NCBI RefSeq assembly: GCF_000337575.1
Contig: NZ_AOIM01000012.1
Span: 72,614-129,678, forward strand
DNA: 57,065 bases
From: Natrialba hulunbeirensis JCM 10989
GTDB taxonomy: Archaea > Halobacteriota > Halobacteria > Halobacteriales > Natrialbaceae
Reading direction: 5' to 3'
Below, in pieces: positions 25,008 to 34,596 of the stretch (the stretch's first letter is position 1; every line of letters begins with the position of its first letter). Under the pieces are notes generated by a model. It was not told where the DNA came from, ran no database searches, and saw only the letters and a program-made list of their open reading frames with translations. Both the position numbers and the translations under genes were made by a program.

Positions 25008-27068
25008 ATGCAACCAGAACGACGCGATGGACGAAGCCGCCGATCGGTGCTCAGAGGCGCCGGCATCCTCGGTGGAATACTCGGAGCCAGCGGCCTCGCA
25101 AGTGCAACGCCCGGCCGCGACCCAGGACCGAAACAGACGGAACTACTCCTCGGAATCGATCCTGCGCACGCGCGTAGTTCGACCGACGGCACCGAACGAA
25201 CGGCGCGCGACGCCGTGCCGGCCGAGGCCACGGTCGTCCACTCGAACGAACAACTCGAGTACGTCGCCGTCGAGCTCCCGTCCGAACTCCCCGCGGAGGC
25301 GGTGGACCGAGTTCGCGAGGCACTCGAGTCGAACGACGCGATCGAGTACGTCGAGGAGAACGCGACGCTGCAGTCGTTGTACACGCCGAACGATCCGTAC
25401 TACGACAGCCAGCACGCACCACAACAGGTCAACTGCGCGGAAGCCTGGGCTGAAACGCTCGGTGACGAAGACGTGACGATTGCGGTCGTCGACCAGGGTG
25501 TCGAGTACGATCACGAGAACCTTGTCGGAAACTTCGATGACCGTATCGGAGAGGTCTTCGTTGGCCGGGGAAGCGACCCCGAGCCGCTCTCGAGGGACGA
25601 CACCCACGGGACACTCGTCGCCGGAATCGCTGCCGGCGAGACGGGGAACGGGACGGGACAGGCGGGAATCAGCAACTGTTCGCTGCTCGCTGCGCGGGCG
25701 CTCGACGAACAGGGCCGGGGCGCGCTCTCGGACATCGCTGATGCGATCCAGTGGGCGGCGGACGAGGGCGTCGACGTGATCAACCTCTCGCTGGGGAGTT
25801 CGAGCGGACTGTGGACGCTCGAAAACGCCTGTGCGTACGCCACCGAACAGGGATCGCTCGTCGTCGCGGCGGCCGGCAACAGCGGCGGCAGCGTCATGTA
25901 TCCGGCTGCATACGACGATGTCCTCGCCGTCTCGGCGGTTACGTCGCGCGATCGACTCGCATCGTTCTCGAACCGGGGCTCCGAGATCGATCTCGCCGCA
26001 CCCGGGCAAAACCTGGTCTCAACGACGCTCAACGACGGCTACGACCGGATGTCCGGAACGTCGGCAGCAGCCCCCGTCGTTGCCGGGGTCGCCGGACTCG
26101 TCCGATCTGTGTATCCGGGGCTCTCGAGTAGCGCGCTGCGCGAGCACCTGCGAGACACTGCCGCAGATATCGGCCTCAGTTCGGCAGCGCAGGGTGCGGG
26201 TCGTGTCGATGCTGGAAACGCGGTCACGACAGCGCCGGAGGGGTACGATGGGCCGGATGAACGGGGCGACGACGAGGATTCGGGGAACGACGAAGACAGT
26301 GAGGACGGGGAAACCCACCTGCTCTCGTTCGTCACCGAACCCGACGCCCGATTCGCCGGCTACGAGTTCACTGCCACCGGTCCGGTCGAGTTCACGACGG
26401 CTCCCGGGCAGACACCCTCCGGTGGGACCATCGAGGGTGGCACCTACAGCGCGGAGGATTACATCGAGGAAGACGACGGCACCTGGCACGCCGGCGGCGT
26501 CACCGGCGGCGGACAGGGCGACGCCTTCAGCGTCGAGGGCGCGATCACCTCGATCGAGATCGGCCAACCCGACGTCATGTGGGTCGAACTCGACGGCGAG
26601 CGACTGTCTCCCGAGGAGGTTATCGAGGAGACGGCGGGTGACGGTGGCGACGATGGGACGGAAGACGGCGCTGACGAGGATGACAGTGACGACGAAACTG
26701 AGGACGACGAGAACGAAAACGACGAACCAACGTGTGGCGACGAAACCAATACCGCTCGTGTCGAGGGTGACCTCGACGGCAGCGGCTGGTGGCCCGACAC
26801 CGCACGCTGGCGATACACACCGCAGACGGCGACCCCGTGTGAACTAACGCTGGCGCTCGACGGCCCGTCTGGCTCCGACGTTGGACTCTACATCACGCGT
26901 GACGGGCGACGGCCAACCCAGTGGGATGCCGACGAGTCTGCAACCACCACCGGTGACAGCCAGTCGCTCACGACTGCACTCGAGTCCGATGACGAGATTC
27001 GTATCCTCGTCACCGCAACGGGTGGGAGTGGGACGTACACACTCGAGTTGACAGAGCACGGCTACTGA
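25008..27068 (+). CDS. Secreted subtilisin-like protease, halolysin family, long form
   Basis: A 686-residue S8 serine protease with a twin-arginine signal (RRSVLRGAGILGGILG), an inhibitor-type propeptide (about 45-125) and a catalytic domain (about 130-410). The triad is Asp162 (VVDQG), His200 (DDTHGTLVAG) and Ser352 (SGTSAAAPVVAG), with oxyanion Asn291 (AAAGNSGG). Two details are unusual: Gln after the Asp-site (D-Q-G, not D-T/S-G) and AAAP in place of MASP after the serine. After an acidic linker come an extra beta domain (about 440-545) and, behind a second Asp/Glu linker, a C-terminal PPC-like domain (about 575-686, [14 protein letters not shown]). It is a paralogue of the next gene. Confidence 0.93.
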   Translation: MQPERRDGRSRRSVLRGAGILGGILGASGLASATPGRDPGPKQTELLLGIDPAHARSSTDGTERTARDAVPAEATVVHSNEQLEYVAVELPSELPAEAVDRVREALESNDAIEYVEENATLQSLYTPNDPYYDSQHAPQQVNCAEAWAETLGDEDVTIAVVDQGVEYDHENLVGNFDDRIGEVFVGRGSDPEPLSRDDTHGTLVAGIAAGETGNGTGQAGISNCSLLAARALDEQGRGALSDIADAIQWAADEGVDVINLSLGSSSGLWTLENACAYATEQGSLVVAAAGNSGGSVMYPAAYDDVLAVSAVTSRDRLASFSNRGSEIDLAAPGQNLVSTTLNDGYDRMSGTSAAAPVVAGVAGLVRSVYPGLSSSALREHLRDTAADIGLSSAAQGAGRVDAGNAVTTAPEGYDGPDERGDDEDSGNDEDSEDGETHLLSFVTEPDARFAGYEFTATGPVEFTTAPGQTPSGGTIEGGTYSAEDYIEEDDGTWHAGGVTGGGQGDAFSVEGAITSIEIGQPDVMWVELDGERLSPEEVIEETAGDGGDDGTEDGADEDDSDDETEDDENENDEPTCGDETNTARVEGDLDGSGWWPDTARWRYTPQTATPCELTLALDGPSGSDVGLYITRDGRRPTQWDADESATTTGDSQSLTTALESDDEIRILVTATGGSGTYTLELTEHGY

Positions 27069-27421
27069 CGCGCGCCGCTCGCTGGGTGGAGTCAGTACCG
27101 GGGAGGGAGTGGAGACAGCGGCCGAGGCGGAAGGCTGCCACACAGTCTGTGGCACAAAATCACTCGCTGTTGCGCCAATATCGCCTTCGATTTCCACTCG
27201 GACACAACGTGTCTGAACCAGGGCGGAATATTCTTCGTCAGTTGCAAACTGTGTGCGTGTTTACCAACCACAAAGAACGTATCAGTAGAAACCTGTTGTC
27301 GACGGTTATTTCTTAGAGATATTAGATCGTAGAAGTGTAATAGAAGCCTAGATTTACACGTATAAATTCTATTCTGTTTCATAACATTTTAATAGAAAGT
27401 CAGTATTTTCTACGTCGTATC
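27069..27421. promoter_or_regulatory. Region between the two subtilases with promoter of the second
   Basis: 353 bases. The second half is AT-rich, with TTTTAATA at 27387-27394, 28-35 bases before the ATG at 27422. A hairpin at 27136-27154 is listed separately. No gene is seen. Confidence 0.5.
27136..27154 (+). terminator. Hairpin downstream of the first subtilase
   Basis: TGCCACA-CAGTC-TGTGGCA: perfect 7-bp stem with a 5-base loop, 68 bases after the stop. No T-run follows on the plus strand, so it may be a 3'-end processing or protecting structure and not a classical terminator. Confidence 0.35.
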
Positions 27422-29041
27422 ATGACACGTGATACCAATAGAAATGTCGGGCGGCGATCAGTACTGAAAGCGGCAAGCGCACTGGGGGCTTTCCTGGGAC
27501 TTGGGGGAGTTGCCAGCGCAACACCGGGACGCGAGCCCGGCCCCAAAAAGGACGAGATCATCGTCGGCGTCTCCGAGCGCGCAGCAAGTACGGAGGCGAC
27601 GGTCGAATCGAAGATTCCGGCGAACGCGGACATCGTCCACACGAACGAGACACTCGGCTACGTTGCGGTCAAGTTCCCGAGCAACGCTGCCGAACAGGCA
27701 CGCGAGAATTTCAAACGGAACGTCCTCGAGGAAGACGACATCGAGTACGCCGAGGACAACGCGACCTACGAAACCCTGGAAGTCCCGAACGACCCGATGT
27801 ATGGCCAGCAGTACGCGCCACAGCAGGTCAACTGTGAGGGAGCCTGGGCGGAGACCTACGGCGATGGTGACGTGACGATTTCGGTCATCGACCAGGGGAT
27901 CCAGTACGACCACGAGAACCTCGCGGAGAACATGGACGGCAGCGTCTCGAACTACGGGTACGACTTCGTCGACAACGACGGCGACCCGTATCCGGTCAGT
28001 GCCGGTGAGAATCACGGGACACACGTCGGCGGCATCGCCGCTGGCGGCACGAACAACGGCACCGGCCACGCCGGCATCAGCAACTGTTCGATGCTTTCAG
28101 CACGCGCGCTCGGCGACGGTGGCGGTGGGTCACTTTCAGACATCGCCGACGCAATCCAGTGGTCTGCAGACCAGGATGCAGACATCATCAACATGTCCCT
28201 CGGTGGCGGTGGCTACAGTCAGACGCTCGACAACGCCTGTCAGTACGCCGAAGACCAGGGAACGCTGCTCATTGCCGCAGCAGGAAACGACTACGGTGGC
28301 AGCGTCTCCTACCCGGCAGCCTACGACAGCGTCATGGCCGTCTCCTCGCTCGACGAGGGCGAAACCCTCTCGTCGTTCTCGAACGTCGGTCCGGAGATCG
28401 AACTCGCCGCACCCGGTGGGAACGTTCTCTCGACGGTCAACTGGGACGACTACGACGCACTTTCGGGTACCTCGATGGCATCACCGGTCGCCGCCGGTGT
28501 CGCCGGCCTCGCACTGTCGGCCCATCCCGGTCTCTCGAACGACGAACTGCGGAGTCACCTGCAAAACACTGCGGTCGACATCGGGCTCTCCTCCGAAGAA
28601 CAGGGATACGGCCGGGTGGACGCCGAATTAGCCGTCACCACGGATCCCGACGACGACGATGATGACGATGACGACGACGATGACGATCCAGGTGACGGAG
28701 AATGTGGTGACGAGACGAACACCGCAAGTGCCGATGGCTACCTCAGCGGCGGCTGGGGCGGCAACCCGAGTGACACCTACAGCTACGAGCTGTCGACTGA
28801 CAACCCGTGTCACGCAACCGTCACGCTCGATGGCCCATCGTCAGGTGCGACGTTCGACCTCTACCTGACGCTCGACGGCCGTACCCCATCGACGTGGGAC
28901 TACGACCGCCGCTCGTACAACTGGGGCGCAGACGAGGAGATCCAGGTCGACTTAGACGGTTCCGAGGAACTCGGTATCCTCGTCGACCGCTACGACGGCA
29001 GCGGCTCCTACACGCTCACCATCGAAGAGCTCGGCTCCTAA
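27422..29041 (+). CDS. Secreted subtilisin-like protease, halolysin family
   Basis: A 539-residue S8 protease: twin-arginine signal ([19 protein letters not shown]), propeptide, catalytic domain with Asp157 (VIDQG), His198 (ENHGTHVGG), Asn289 (AAAGNDYGG) and Ser351 ([12 protein letters not shown]), an Asp-only linker (about 412-422) and a C-terminal PPC-like domain ([14 protein letters not shown]). It shares the signal end, propeptide, catalytic core and C-terminal domain with the upstream gene and lacks that gene's extra beta domain, so the pair arose by duplication. As a Tat-exported enzyme it should fold in the cytoplasm before export and mature outside. Extracellular peptide supply is the family role. 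Confidence 0.95.
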   Translation: MTRDTNRNVGRRSVLKAASALGAFLGLGGVASATPGREPGPKKDEIIVGVSERAASTEATVESKIPANADIVHTNETLGYVAVKFPSNAAEQARENFKRNVLEEDDIEYAEDNATYETLEVPNDPMYGQQYAPQQVNCEGAWAETYGDGDVTISVIDQGIQYDHENLAENMDGSVSNYGYDFVDNDGDPYPVSAGENHGTHVGGIAAGGTNNGTGHAGISNCSMLSARALGDGGGGSLSDIADAIQWSADQDADIINMSLGGGGYSQTLDNACQYAEDQGTLLIAAAGNDYGGSVSYPAAYDSVMAVSSLDEGETLSSFSNVGPEIELAAPGGNVLSTVNWDDYDALSGTSMASPVAAGVAGLALSAHPGLSNDELRSHLQNTAVDIGLSSEEQGYGRVDAELAVTTDPDDDDDDDDDDDDDPGDGECGDETNTASADGYLSGGWGGNPSDTYSYELSTDNPCHATVTLDGPSSGATFDLYLTLDGRTPSTWDYDRRSYNWGADEEIQVDLDGSEELGILVDRYDGSGSYTLTIEELGS

Positions 29042-29304
29042 CCGAGTCCCAACCGGGACTTCCCACAGTCGCCCACGTTCCACTCGAGTGCCGGCCACTG
29101 ACACCACGGCATCGGCATACCAGCACGCACCGGTACGCACCAGCACACACCAGCAGTCAGACATCGTTCATAGCGGTAACAGCGCGGAAGCCCACGGCTT
29201 TAGCCGTGGGAGGAAGCGCGTAAACTCCGCAAGCCAATCCACCGACCACAGCATTGCCGATTTTCAACGCTATACAAAAATATTAATAAAGAATAACTAT
29301 TACT
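29042..29304. other. Non-coding left flank of the TnpB element
   Basis: 263 bases after the second subtilase. It holds the hairpin at 29191-29210 and, at 29277-29290, AT-rich AATATTAATAAA-type sequence that is the likely promoter of the TnpB frame. No gene is seen. Confidence 0.4.
29191..29210. repeat. Palindromic end of an IS200/IS605-type element
   Basis: CCCACGGC-TTTA-GCCGTGGG is a perfect hairpin followed by AGGAAG. This form (AAGCCCACGGCTTTAGCCGTGGGAGG-like) is familiar as an end structure of haloarchaeal IS200/IS605 elements. It may be the left end of the TnpB element next to it or a solo end left by another element. Confidence 0.5.
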
Positions 29305-30606
29305 GTGGCGTACATGGCGTGGGAGGTAACTCGAACGGTTCGTGTCCGTCTTGACGTGCCCGACGACCGCAAGAGCGACCTCCACGCCACCAACGACAAA
29401 TTCCAGTACTGCGCGAACCGCACCGCAGACTGGGCGTGGCGCTATCCCGAACAAGACTGCGTAACCAGCAAGAGCGAAGCCGAAGCCGCCATCTACGACG
29501 ACCTCCGCGAGGAAACAGACGGTCTGCACGCGAATCTCGTCCAGAAAGCTATCAAACGCGCCACCGACGACATTGACAACTGCGTTGACCGACTTGCAGA
29601 CGGGGAGAACACCAGCAAGCCTCACTATGACACGTTCAGTATCGTCTACGACAAGCGGGCAGCGACCTACTACCGCGACAAAGTAAGTCTCGCCACCGTC
29701 AACGGCAGAGTCGAATGCAGATACGACCTCCCCGGCGACCCAGACGGGACACCACACGGCGAGTACTTGCTGAACGACGACTATTCCTTTTCGACCAGCA
29801 CCGTTCACTACGACAGCGAAGCCGACGAGTTCTACCTGCACGCAGTGATGAAACGGGAACTCGACGTTGCCCGTCCTGAGAAAGCCGAGCATTCGAAAGT
29901 GCTTGGCGTGGACTGTAACGTTGATGACCACATTGGCGTGACCTCTACGGGCAGGTTCGTCGGCAACGCTGACTATCTCAACCATCAACGCCGCGAGTTC
30001 GAAAAACGACGTGCCAGTCTCCAACAGACGGGCACACGGAGTGCCCACTTGACATTCCAACGGATCGGTGAGAGGTTCGGTCGGTAGAGCGAAGACAACC
30101 TTCATCGGTGTTCCAAAGAGATCCTCGCGGAAGCCAAGTGCCACGGCTGTACGCATATCGCCTTCGAGGACCTAGAGCAGATTCGAGAGCGTATCAGCGA
30201 CGACAAGAAATTTCAGCAGTGGGCGTTCCGCGAACTGCAAGAACAGACCGAACACAAGGCGGAACTGGCTGGCATCGTGGTCGAAACAGTCGAACCGTCC
30301 TATACCAGCCAGCAATGCTCGAAGTGTGGGTGTACGCTCGGAGAAAGCCGCGACGGGCAACACTTCGCCTGCTTAGACTGTTCGTATACGGCGAACGCGG
30401 ATTACAACGCAGCGAAGAACGTGGCTCGAAAACTGACGTTGAAACTCCAGCGAGGGCAGAAGTCCCCCGCTGGAGGGGCGTTCTGTCAGTACGCCCTGAA
30501 GTCGGGAACAATGACCGTAAACGCTACTGACGTGGCGTCCGACGCCTACGTGTCGGCAGAACGGGAGTCCACCGACAAGCCAACGGCTGAAGCCGTTGAT
30601 AGCTGA
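29305..30606 (+). pseudogene. tnpB: TnpB (IS1341-type RNA-guided nuclease) with one amber stop
   Basis: The frame stays the same from 29305 (GTG; or ATG 29314) to 30606, but TAG at 30085-30087 splits it. Translation through the stop gives about 433 residues with all TnpB landmarks: RuvC Asp in LGVDCNVDDHIGV, Glu in HIAFEDLEQ, zinc finger CSKCG...CLDCS and last Asp in NADYNAAKNV. The stop is in GERFGR-stop-SEDNLHR; a Trp (TGG) is the usual residue in related sequences, so one G-to-A change explains it. No other lesion is seen, so inactivation is recent, or the amber codon is read through at low level. The family makes RNA-guided cuts at the empty donor site and promotes element retention. Confidence 0.85.
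30581..30598 (+). repeat. Right-end hairpin of the TnpB element
   Basis: CAACGGCT-GA-AGCCGTTG, 8-bp stem. In this family the 3' part of the element is transcribed into the guide RNA, so this hairpin may be the end of its scaffold. Confidence 0.5.
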
Positions 30607-30643
30607 CAAAAGACCTTACTATCCCCGGCGTGTCCTGCCGAGT

Positions 30644-31741
30644 ATGCCGCTTCAGACGCCGCCTTTGCGTGGGATTCACGACGAACGTGGTGCCAAATTT
30701 ACGGAGTTTGGCGGCTGGGATATGCCGGTCGAGTTCGACTCGATTCAGACGGAACACGAGGCCGTTCGGGAGGACGTTGGAATCTTCGACGTCTCGCACA
30801 TGGGGCAGATTCACGTTACCGGCCCGGATGCGACGACGCTGATGCAACGGCTGACGTCCAACGACGTTACCCGACTCGACGTTGGCGACTCCCAGTACGC
30901 GACGATCACGGATGAAGATGGACAGATCATCGACGACACGGTTGTCTACCGTCTCCCGGACGAGGACGGCGAGGCGACCTATCTGTTCGTCCCGAACGCT
31001 GGCACCGACGAAGCGACCCACGAACGGTGGATCAGCTACCGCAACGAGTTCGACCTCGAGGCGACCGTCGACAATCAGACCGACGAGTACGCGATGTTCG
31101 CCATCCAGGGGCCGAACGCACCCGCGCTCGTCGACGATGTCACCGAGGAGTCGGTCACCGATGTCGACCGGTTTACGGCGACGACGGCAACCGTCGACGG
31201 CGTCGAGTGCTGGACCGCACGCACCGGATACACCGGCGAAGACGGTTTCGAACTGATCGTACCCGCCGGCGAGGCCGAGAACATCTGGGCACAGTTCGAC
31301 TGCCAACCCTGCGGTCTCGGCGCGAGAGACACGCTCCGAATCGAAGCCGGCCTGCTGCTCGCCGGCCAGGACTTCGACCTCGAATCAAATCCACGGACAC
31401 CGTATGAGGCCGGCATCGGCTTCACCGTCGCACTCGACACCGAGTTCGTCGGCCGCGATGCACTCGAGTCGGCTCGCGAGGACGGCTTCGACGAGGAACT
31501 CGTCGGCTTCCAGCTGATCGACCGCGGCATTCCGCGCCACGGCTACGACATCACGAACACGGACGGCCGCGTCGTCGGCACCGTCACCAGCGGAACGATG
31601 AGTCCGACGCTCGACCAGCCGATCGGACTCGGCTACGTCCCGAGTGAGTACGCAGAGCCGGGAACGACCCTGCAAGTCGTCGTCCGCGGCCAGTCGAAAA
31701 AGGCAAGAGTTGAAACGACGCCGTTCATCGATACGGTATAA
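30644..31741 (+). CDS. gcvT: Aminomethyltransferase, glycine cleavage T protein
   Basis: T protein of the glycine cleavage system (365 residues): moves the aminomethyl group from lipoyl-H protein to tetrahydrofolate, releasing ammonia. Family features are the start [19 protein letters not shown], the folate-site [24 protein letters not shown], the Glu/Asp site [14 protein letters not shown] and [20 protein letters not shown]. The start at 30644 is chosen because homologues begin here and CCTTACTATC lies about 25 bases upstream; the longer frame from 30596 runs into the TnpB element. gcvH follows after 98 bases. The P-protein genes are not in the window. Confidence 0.94.
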   Translation: MPLQTPPLRGIHDERGAKFTEFGGWDMPVEFDSIQTEHEAVREDVGIFDVSHMGQIHVTGPDATTLMQRLTSNDVTRLDVGDSQYATITDEDGQIIDDTVVYRLPDEDGEATYLFVPNAGTDEATHERWISYRNEFDLEATVDNQTDEYAMFAIQGPNAPALVDDVTEESVTDVDRFTATTATVDGVECWTARTGYTGEDGFELIVPAGEAENIWAQFDCQPCGLGARDTLRIEAGLLLAGQDFDLESNPRTPYEAGIGFTVALDTEFVGRDALESAREDGFDEELVGFQLIDRGIPRHGYDITNTDGRVVGTVTSGTMSPTLDQPIGLGYVPSEYAEPGTTLQVVVRGQSKKARVETTPFIDTV

Positions 31742-31839
31742 GTTCCGGCTGCACGCAGACGAAGATAGCGACCCACGGACGAGAGACGAACCATTTCGCA
31801 CACCCCACACCCCACACACACCAGACCCAGACACCACAC
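31742..31839. promoter_or_regulatory. CA-rich leader of gcvH
   Basis: The last 40 bases before gcvH are nearly all C and A (CACCCCACAC and CACACACCAG blocks), an unstructured leader by composition. No ribosome binding site is visible. Confidence 0.35.
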
Positions 31840-32226
31840 ATGAGCTTCGACATTCCCGACGACCGACGATATCTCGAATCGCACGAATGGGCACTCGAAA
31901 CCGACGACGGCACTGTTCGCGTCGGCATCAGCGACTTTGCACAGGACGAACTCGGCGACGTCGTCTTCGTCGAACTCCCCGACGACGGTGACGACCTCCA
32001 GCAAGAAACCGAGTTCGGCGTCATCGAGTCCATCAAGGCAGTTTCGGACCTCTACGCCCCCGTCGGCGGCGAGGTCGTCGCCGTCAACGACGACCTGTTC
32101 AACGCACCGGAACTCGTCAACGACGACCCGTTCGGCGACGGCTGGATGCTCGAGATCGATCCCGCCGATACGGACGAACTCGAGACCCTGCTCTCGGCCG
32201 ACGAGTACGAAGCCCAGGTTGCCTAA
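31840..32226 (+). CDS. gcvH: Glycine cleavage H protein
   Basis: Lipoyl carrier protein (128 residues, normal length) that shuttles the aminomethyl group between P and T proteins. The lipoylated lysine is Lys66 in [11 protein letters not shown]. The N-terminal [16 protein letters not shown] and C-terminal [19 protein letters not shown] are standard. It follows gcvT on the same strand and is probably co-transcribed or separately started from the CA-rich leader. No gcvPA/gcvPB follows: the next gene is a membrane protein. Confidence 0.95.
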   Translation: MSFDIPDDRRYLESHEWALETDDGTVRVGISDFAQDELGDVVFVELPDDGDDLQQETEFGVIESIKAVSDLYAPVGGEVVAVNDDLFNAPELVNDDPFGDGWMLEIDPADTDELETLLSADEYEAQVA

Positions 32227-32413
32227 TCGCGGACCCACAGCGACCAGGAGGCAGCTGTCCGTTCCCTGCCCACATAGTCTGCTGTATCAGTATCAGTACC
32301 AGCACCAACAACCGCAACCACAACCGCATCCACACCCGCACCCCGCCCACCACCGATCCCAGCCGATGACTCGAGTACAACGGCGAGACAACTCACGCCG
32401 GAGTCACTGACCG
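32227..32413. other. Low-complexity spacer after gcvH
   Basis: CA/CC-rich spacer with repeated CAACCGCAACCACAACCGCA-like sequence at about 32300-32340. No gene and no clear TATA box for the next gene were found. Confidence 0.35.
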
Positions 32414-33562
32414 ATGACGCCGACGATCACCGGGCTCGACCTGGTCGCGCTCGTGCTTCTCGGCCACATCTGGGCTGTTTTCGTTGCACTGGCGGTACAC
32501 GCCGAGACCGCTGATCCGGACCCGGAGTCCGGTGCTCGTTGGGCGGGTCGGCGCTTTGCTCTCGGAACGCGACAGTACGCAGGAGCACTCTTGCTCGCGA
32601 CAGTCGTCGTCTGGCTCCCGTTCGCCGTCGGTGACTATCCGTTCTGGCCGGCAACAGCAGACTCGGGAACCGTTCGTGGCGCGTTCTTCGCAACTGTTCT
32701 TGGCGGAATCGCCATCGGTGGTGGCGTCTACCTCCTCGCCGGCGGAATCGTCGCCGCAGTGACCAGTTACCGGCTCCGACGGGAGGGACCGACAGCTATC
32801 GGTGCCGTCGACGACGGACTCGTCAGCGTGTCGGGGACAGTGGTTCCGGCTACGTCTCGTGAGTCGGGCGGCGGCGCTCACACTACCGCCACCCCGCTCT
32901 CCGCACCACTGACAGGGACTCAGGCGGTCTGGTACCGGCTTACAGCAACGGATACTGGTGCTGACATTGATTCTAACATTGATTCTGACACTGACACTGA
33001 CACAGCCACATCACCGTCGCCCAGTTCACGCCTCAGCAACTCGATCACGACTCGGCTCGGCATCGGTACCCGGAACAAAACACATCGCCTCGAGTGCGAC
33101 CACGTCCCGTTCACCCTCGAAGACGACACCGGACAGATTCGAATTGACCCCGCCCACGCGGCAGTTGCACTCGAGTCGACCACGACACAGGTGCGGGCAT
33201 CGGAGACACCGCCGGACCGACTCGCGGCGTGGCTGCGCGACGCGCGGTACGCCGACGATGTCGATCAGGATCGGACGTATTACGAGACGGTACTCGAGCC
33301 GGATGCCGAGGTGACGATCGTGGGTATTGCGCGGCCGCAGGCGGCCGATTTGGATACCACTGTGGCTGGCGATGTGGCTACCGATGGCGTTGGCATCGCC
33401 GCACGGAACCCATCGACCGAACTATTCATCGAGAACGGCCCCGAACAGACGGCGCTCGCACGGGCATGGTTCCGCGGAACGGCCGCTCGCGGGGTACTCT
33501 GGGGTCTGGTAGCGATCGCTGCCGGCAGCGCAGTGCTGTGGTGGATGACACTCACCTGGTGA
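32414..33562 (+). CDS. GIDE-domain-like membrane protein
   Basis: A 382-residue membrane protein. Helices lie at about 8-28 (LDLVALVLLGHIWAVFVALA), 50-72, 85-115 and at the end (about 355-378, GVLWGLVAIAAGSAVLWWMT). The large loop between holds a beta-rich domain: ALVSVSGTVVPAT-like strands, AVWYRLTATDTGADID, an Asp/Thr repeat and RTYYETVLEPDAEVTIVGIARP, the last being typical of the GIDE/YdiL-like domain known from bacterial and mitochondrial membrane proteins. A role in membrane stress or envelope homeostasis is a guess. It stands alone after gcvH. Confidence 0.7.
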   Translation: MTPTITGLDLVALVLLGHIWAVFVALAVHAETADPDPESGARWAGRRFALGTRQYAGALLLATVVVWLPFAVGDYPFWPATADSGTVRGAFFATVLGGIAIGGGVYLLAGGIVAAVTSYRLRREGPTAIGAVDDGLVSVSGTVVPATSRESGGGAHTTATPLSAPLTGTQAVWYRLTATDTGADIDSNIDSDTDTDTATSPSPSSRLSNSITTRLGIGTRNKTHRLECDHVPFTLEDDTGQIRIDPAHAAVALESTTTQVRASETPPDRLAAWLRDARYADDVDQDRTYYETVLEPDAEVTIVGIARPQAADLDTTVAGDVATDGVGIAARNPSTELFIENGPEQTALARAWFRGTAARGVLWGLVAIAAGSAVLWWMTLTW

Positions 33563-33579
33563 GCGATGAGGTCGATCCG

Positions 33580-33780
33580 TCACTCCGAGTGCTGCTCAGC
33601 AACGCCATCGTCGTCGACCGGGGTCGACCGATTGAACGCGATCAACACCCCACCGGAGACGACAACCATGCCGACCGCCCAGAGTAGCCAGACTCTCGGC
33701 TCATCGAGGACGTATACGAGTGCGAGCGTTGCCAGGTAGAACACCGCCAGTGCGGCTGTCCACTGTTCTGTTCGATCCAT
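33580..33780 (-). CDS. Small two-helix membrane protein
   Basis: 66 residues with two helices, WTAALAVFYLATLALVYVL (about 7-25) and VWLLWAVGMVVVSGGVLIAF (about 30-49), and an acidic tail. It starts seven bases after the stop of the helix-turn-helix regulator gene on the same strand, so the two are likely one transcript. The function is unknown. Confidence 0.7.
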   Translation of the reverse strand: MDRTEQWTAALAVFYLATLALVYVLDEPRVWLLWAVGMVVVSGGVLIAFNRSTPVDDDGVAEQHSE

Positions 33781-33787
33781 AGCGAGC

Positions 33788-34498
33788 TTACTCGAGTCCG
33801 ACCAGTTCGTCGAGGAGGTCCTCGAGTGGTGTCGTGGTTACGGCGAGCGAGTAGCCGTCGATGCGTGCGAGGTCGGCGGCGTGGGGCCAGAGATCGCCTT
33901 CGTCGATACCGTGGAGGATGACGGCGTTTGGCGTCGGGTTGAGTACGCGCAAGGCAACGGCGGTCGCTTCGCCGCGGGTGACGCCCGTAAAGACGAGGAC
34001 GCGGTTGGTGCTCTGGCCGTAGAGACGGAAGAATTCCTCGCTGGAGAGTCTGGTTATCGCTTCGATGCTGTCGATGACGGTGTGGCCGCTGATTCGATCC
34101 GTGCCACCGGAGGCGACCTCCGTCGCGCCGACGTTGGTATAGAGTTCCGAGAGACGAACCGAACTCGCGTACTCGCGCAGGTCGAGGACGACGTCACTGT
34201 CGAAGCCGGCGGAGAGTACCCGGCCGTACTGTCGGATGCGATCGCCGCCGCGGCGCTCGTCGATCGTGAGGAGTCCCTCGACGAGCCGGCCGACGACGCC
34301 GATGCCGGGGCTCTCACGGCGGCCGCTCTCGTAGTCGGAGATCACCGACGAAGAGACGTCGAGTTCGGCCGCGAGATCAGTCTGAGAAATGTCGAAGTCG
34401 GTCCGCCACTTGCGCAGCGTCGCTCCGGGGTCGTCACTCAGCGTTATTTCGCCGGCGATCTTCTCTGCGAGTTCGCGTTTCGGCCCGCGTCCGCCCAT
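33788..34498 (-). CDS. XRE-type transcription regulator with haloarchaeal sensor domain (COG1709-like)
   Basis: A 236-residue DNA-binding protein. Residues about 27-70 form a Cro/CI-type helix-turn-helix (LRKWRTDFDISQTDLAAELD, then SSSVISDYESGRRESPG). The rest (about 75-236) is an alpha/beta domain with GHTVIDSIEAITRLSSEEFF and RVLVFTGVTRGEATAVALRV, which resembles the conserved C-terminal part of COG1709 archaeal regulators. It is transcribed with the small membrane protein. A zinc-ribbon gene lies just upstream on the same strand. The target genes are unknown. Confidence 0.83.
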   Translation of the reverse strand: MGGRGPKRELAEKIAGEITLSDDPGATLRKWRTDFDISQTDLAAELDVSSSVISDYESGRRESPGIGVVGRLVEGLLTIDERRGGDRIRQYGRVLSAGFDSDVVLDLREYASSVRLSELYTNVGATEVASGGTDRISGHTVIDSIEAITRLSSEEFFRLYGQSTNRVLVFTGVTRGEATAVALRVLNPTPNAVILHGIDEGDLWPHAADLARIDGYSLAVTTTPLEDLLDELVGLE

Positions 34499-34596
34499 AG
34501 TCGTCGGTCGGATGGGGTCCCCAAGTAGCTACCGGAGCGCGTCGAATTCGATCGACGGCTGCGGAAAATACGGTCGGTGCGCGTGCCGGCGTTCGA

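Larger units (their letters stand above)
29191..30606 (+). mobile_element. IS1341-type (TnpB-only) element, decayed
   Basis: The element contains only a TnpB-type frame; no Y1 transposase TnpA is next to it. Its right end hairpin CAACGGCT-GA-AGCCGTTG (30581-30598) lies inside the last codons of the frame, as usual in this family. Left end is uncertain: either the hairpin at 29191 or a point closer to 29280. The element ends 38 bases before gcvT. Confidence 0.55.

Noticed and set aside
30277..30606. Separate small zinc-finger gene
   Set aside because: It is in the same frame as the upstream TnpB part and supplies the missing C-terminal half, so it is one interrupted gene.
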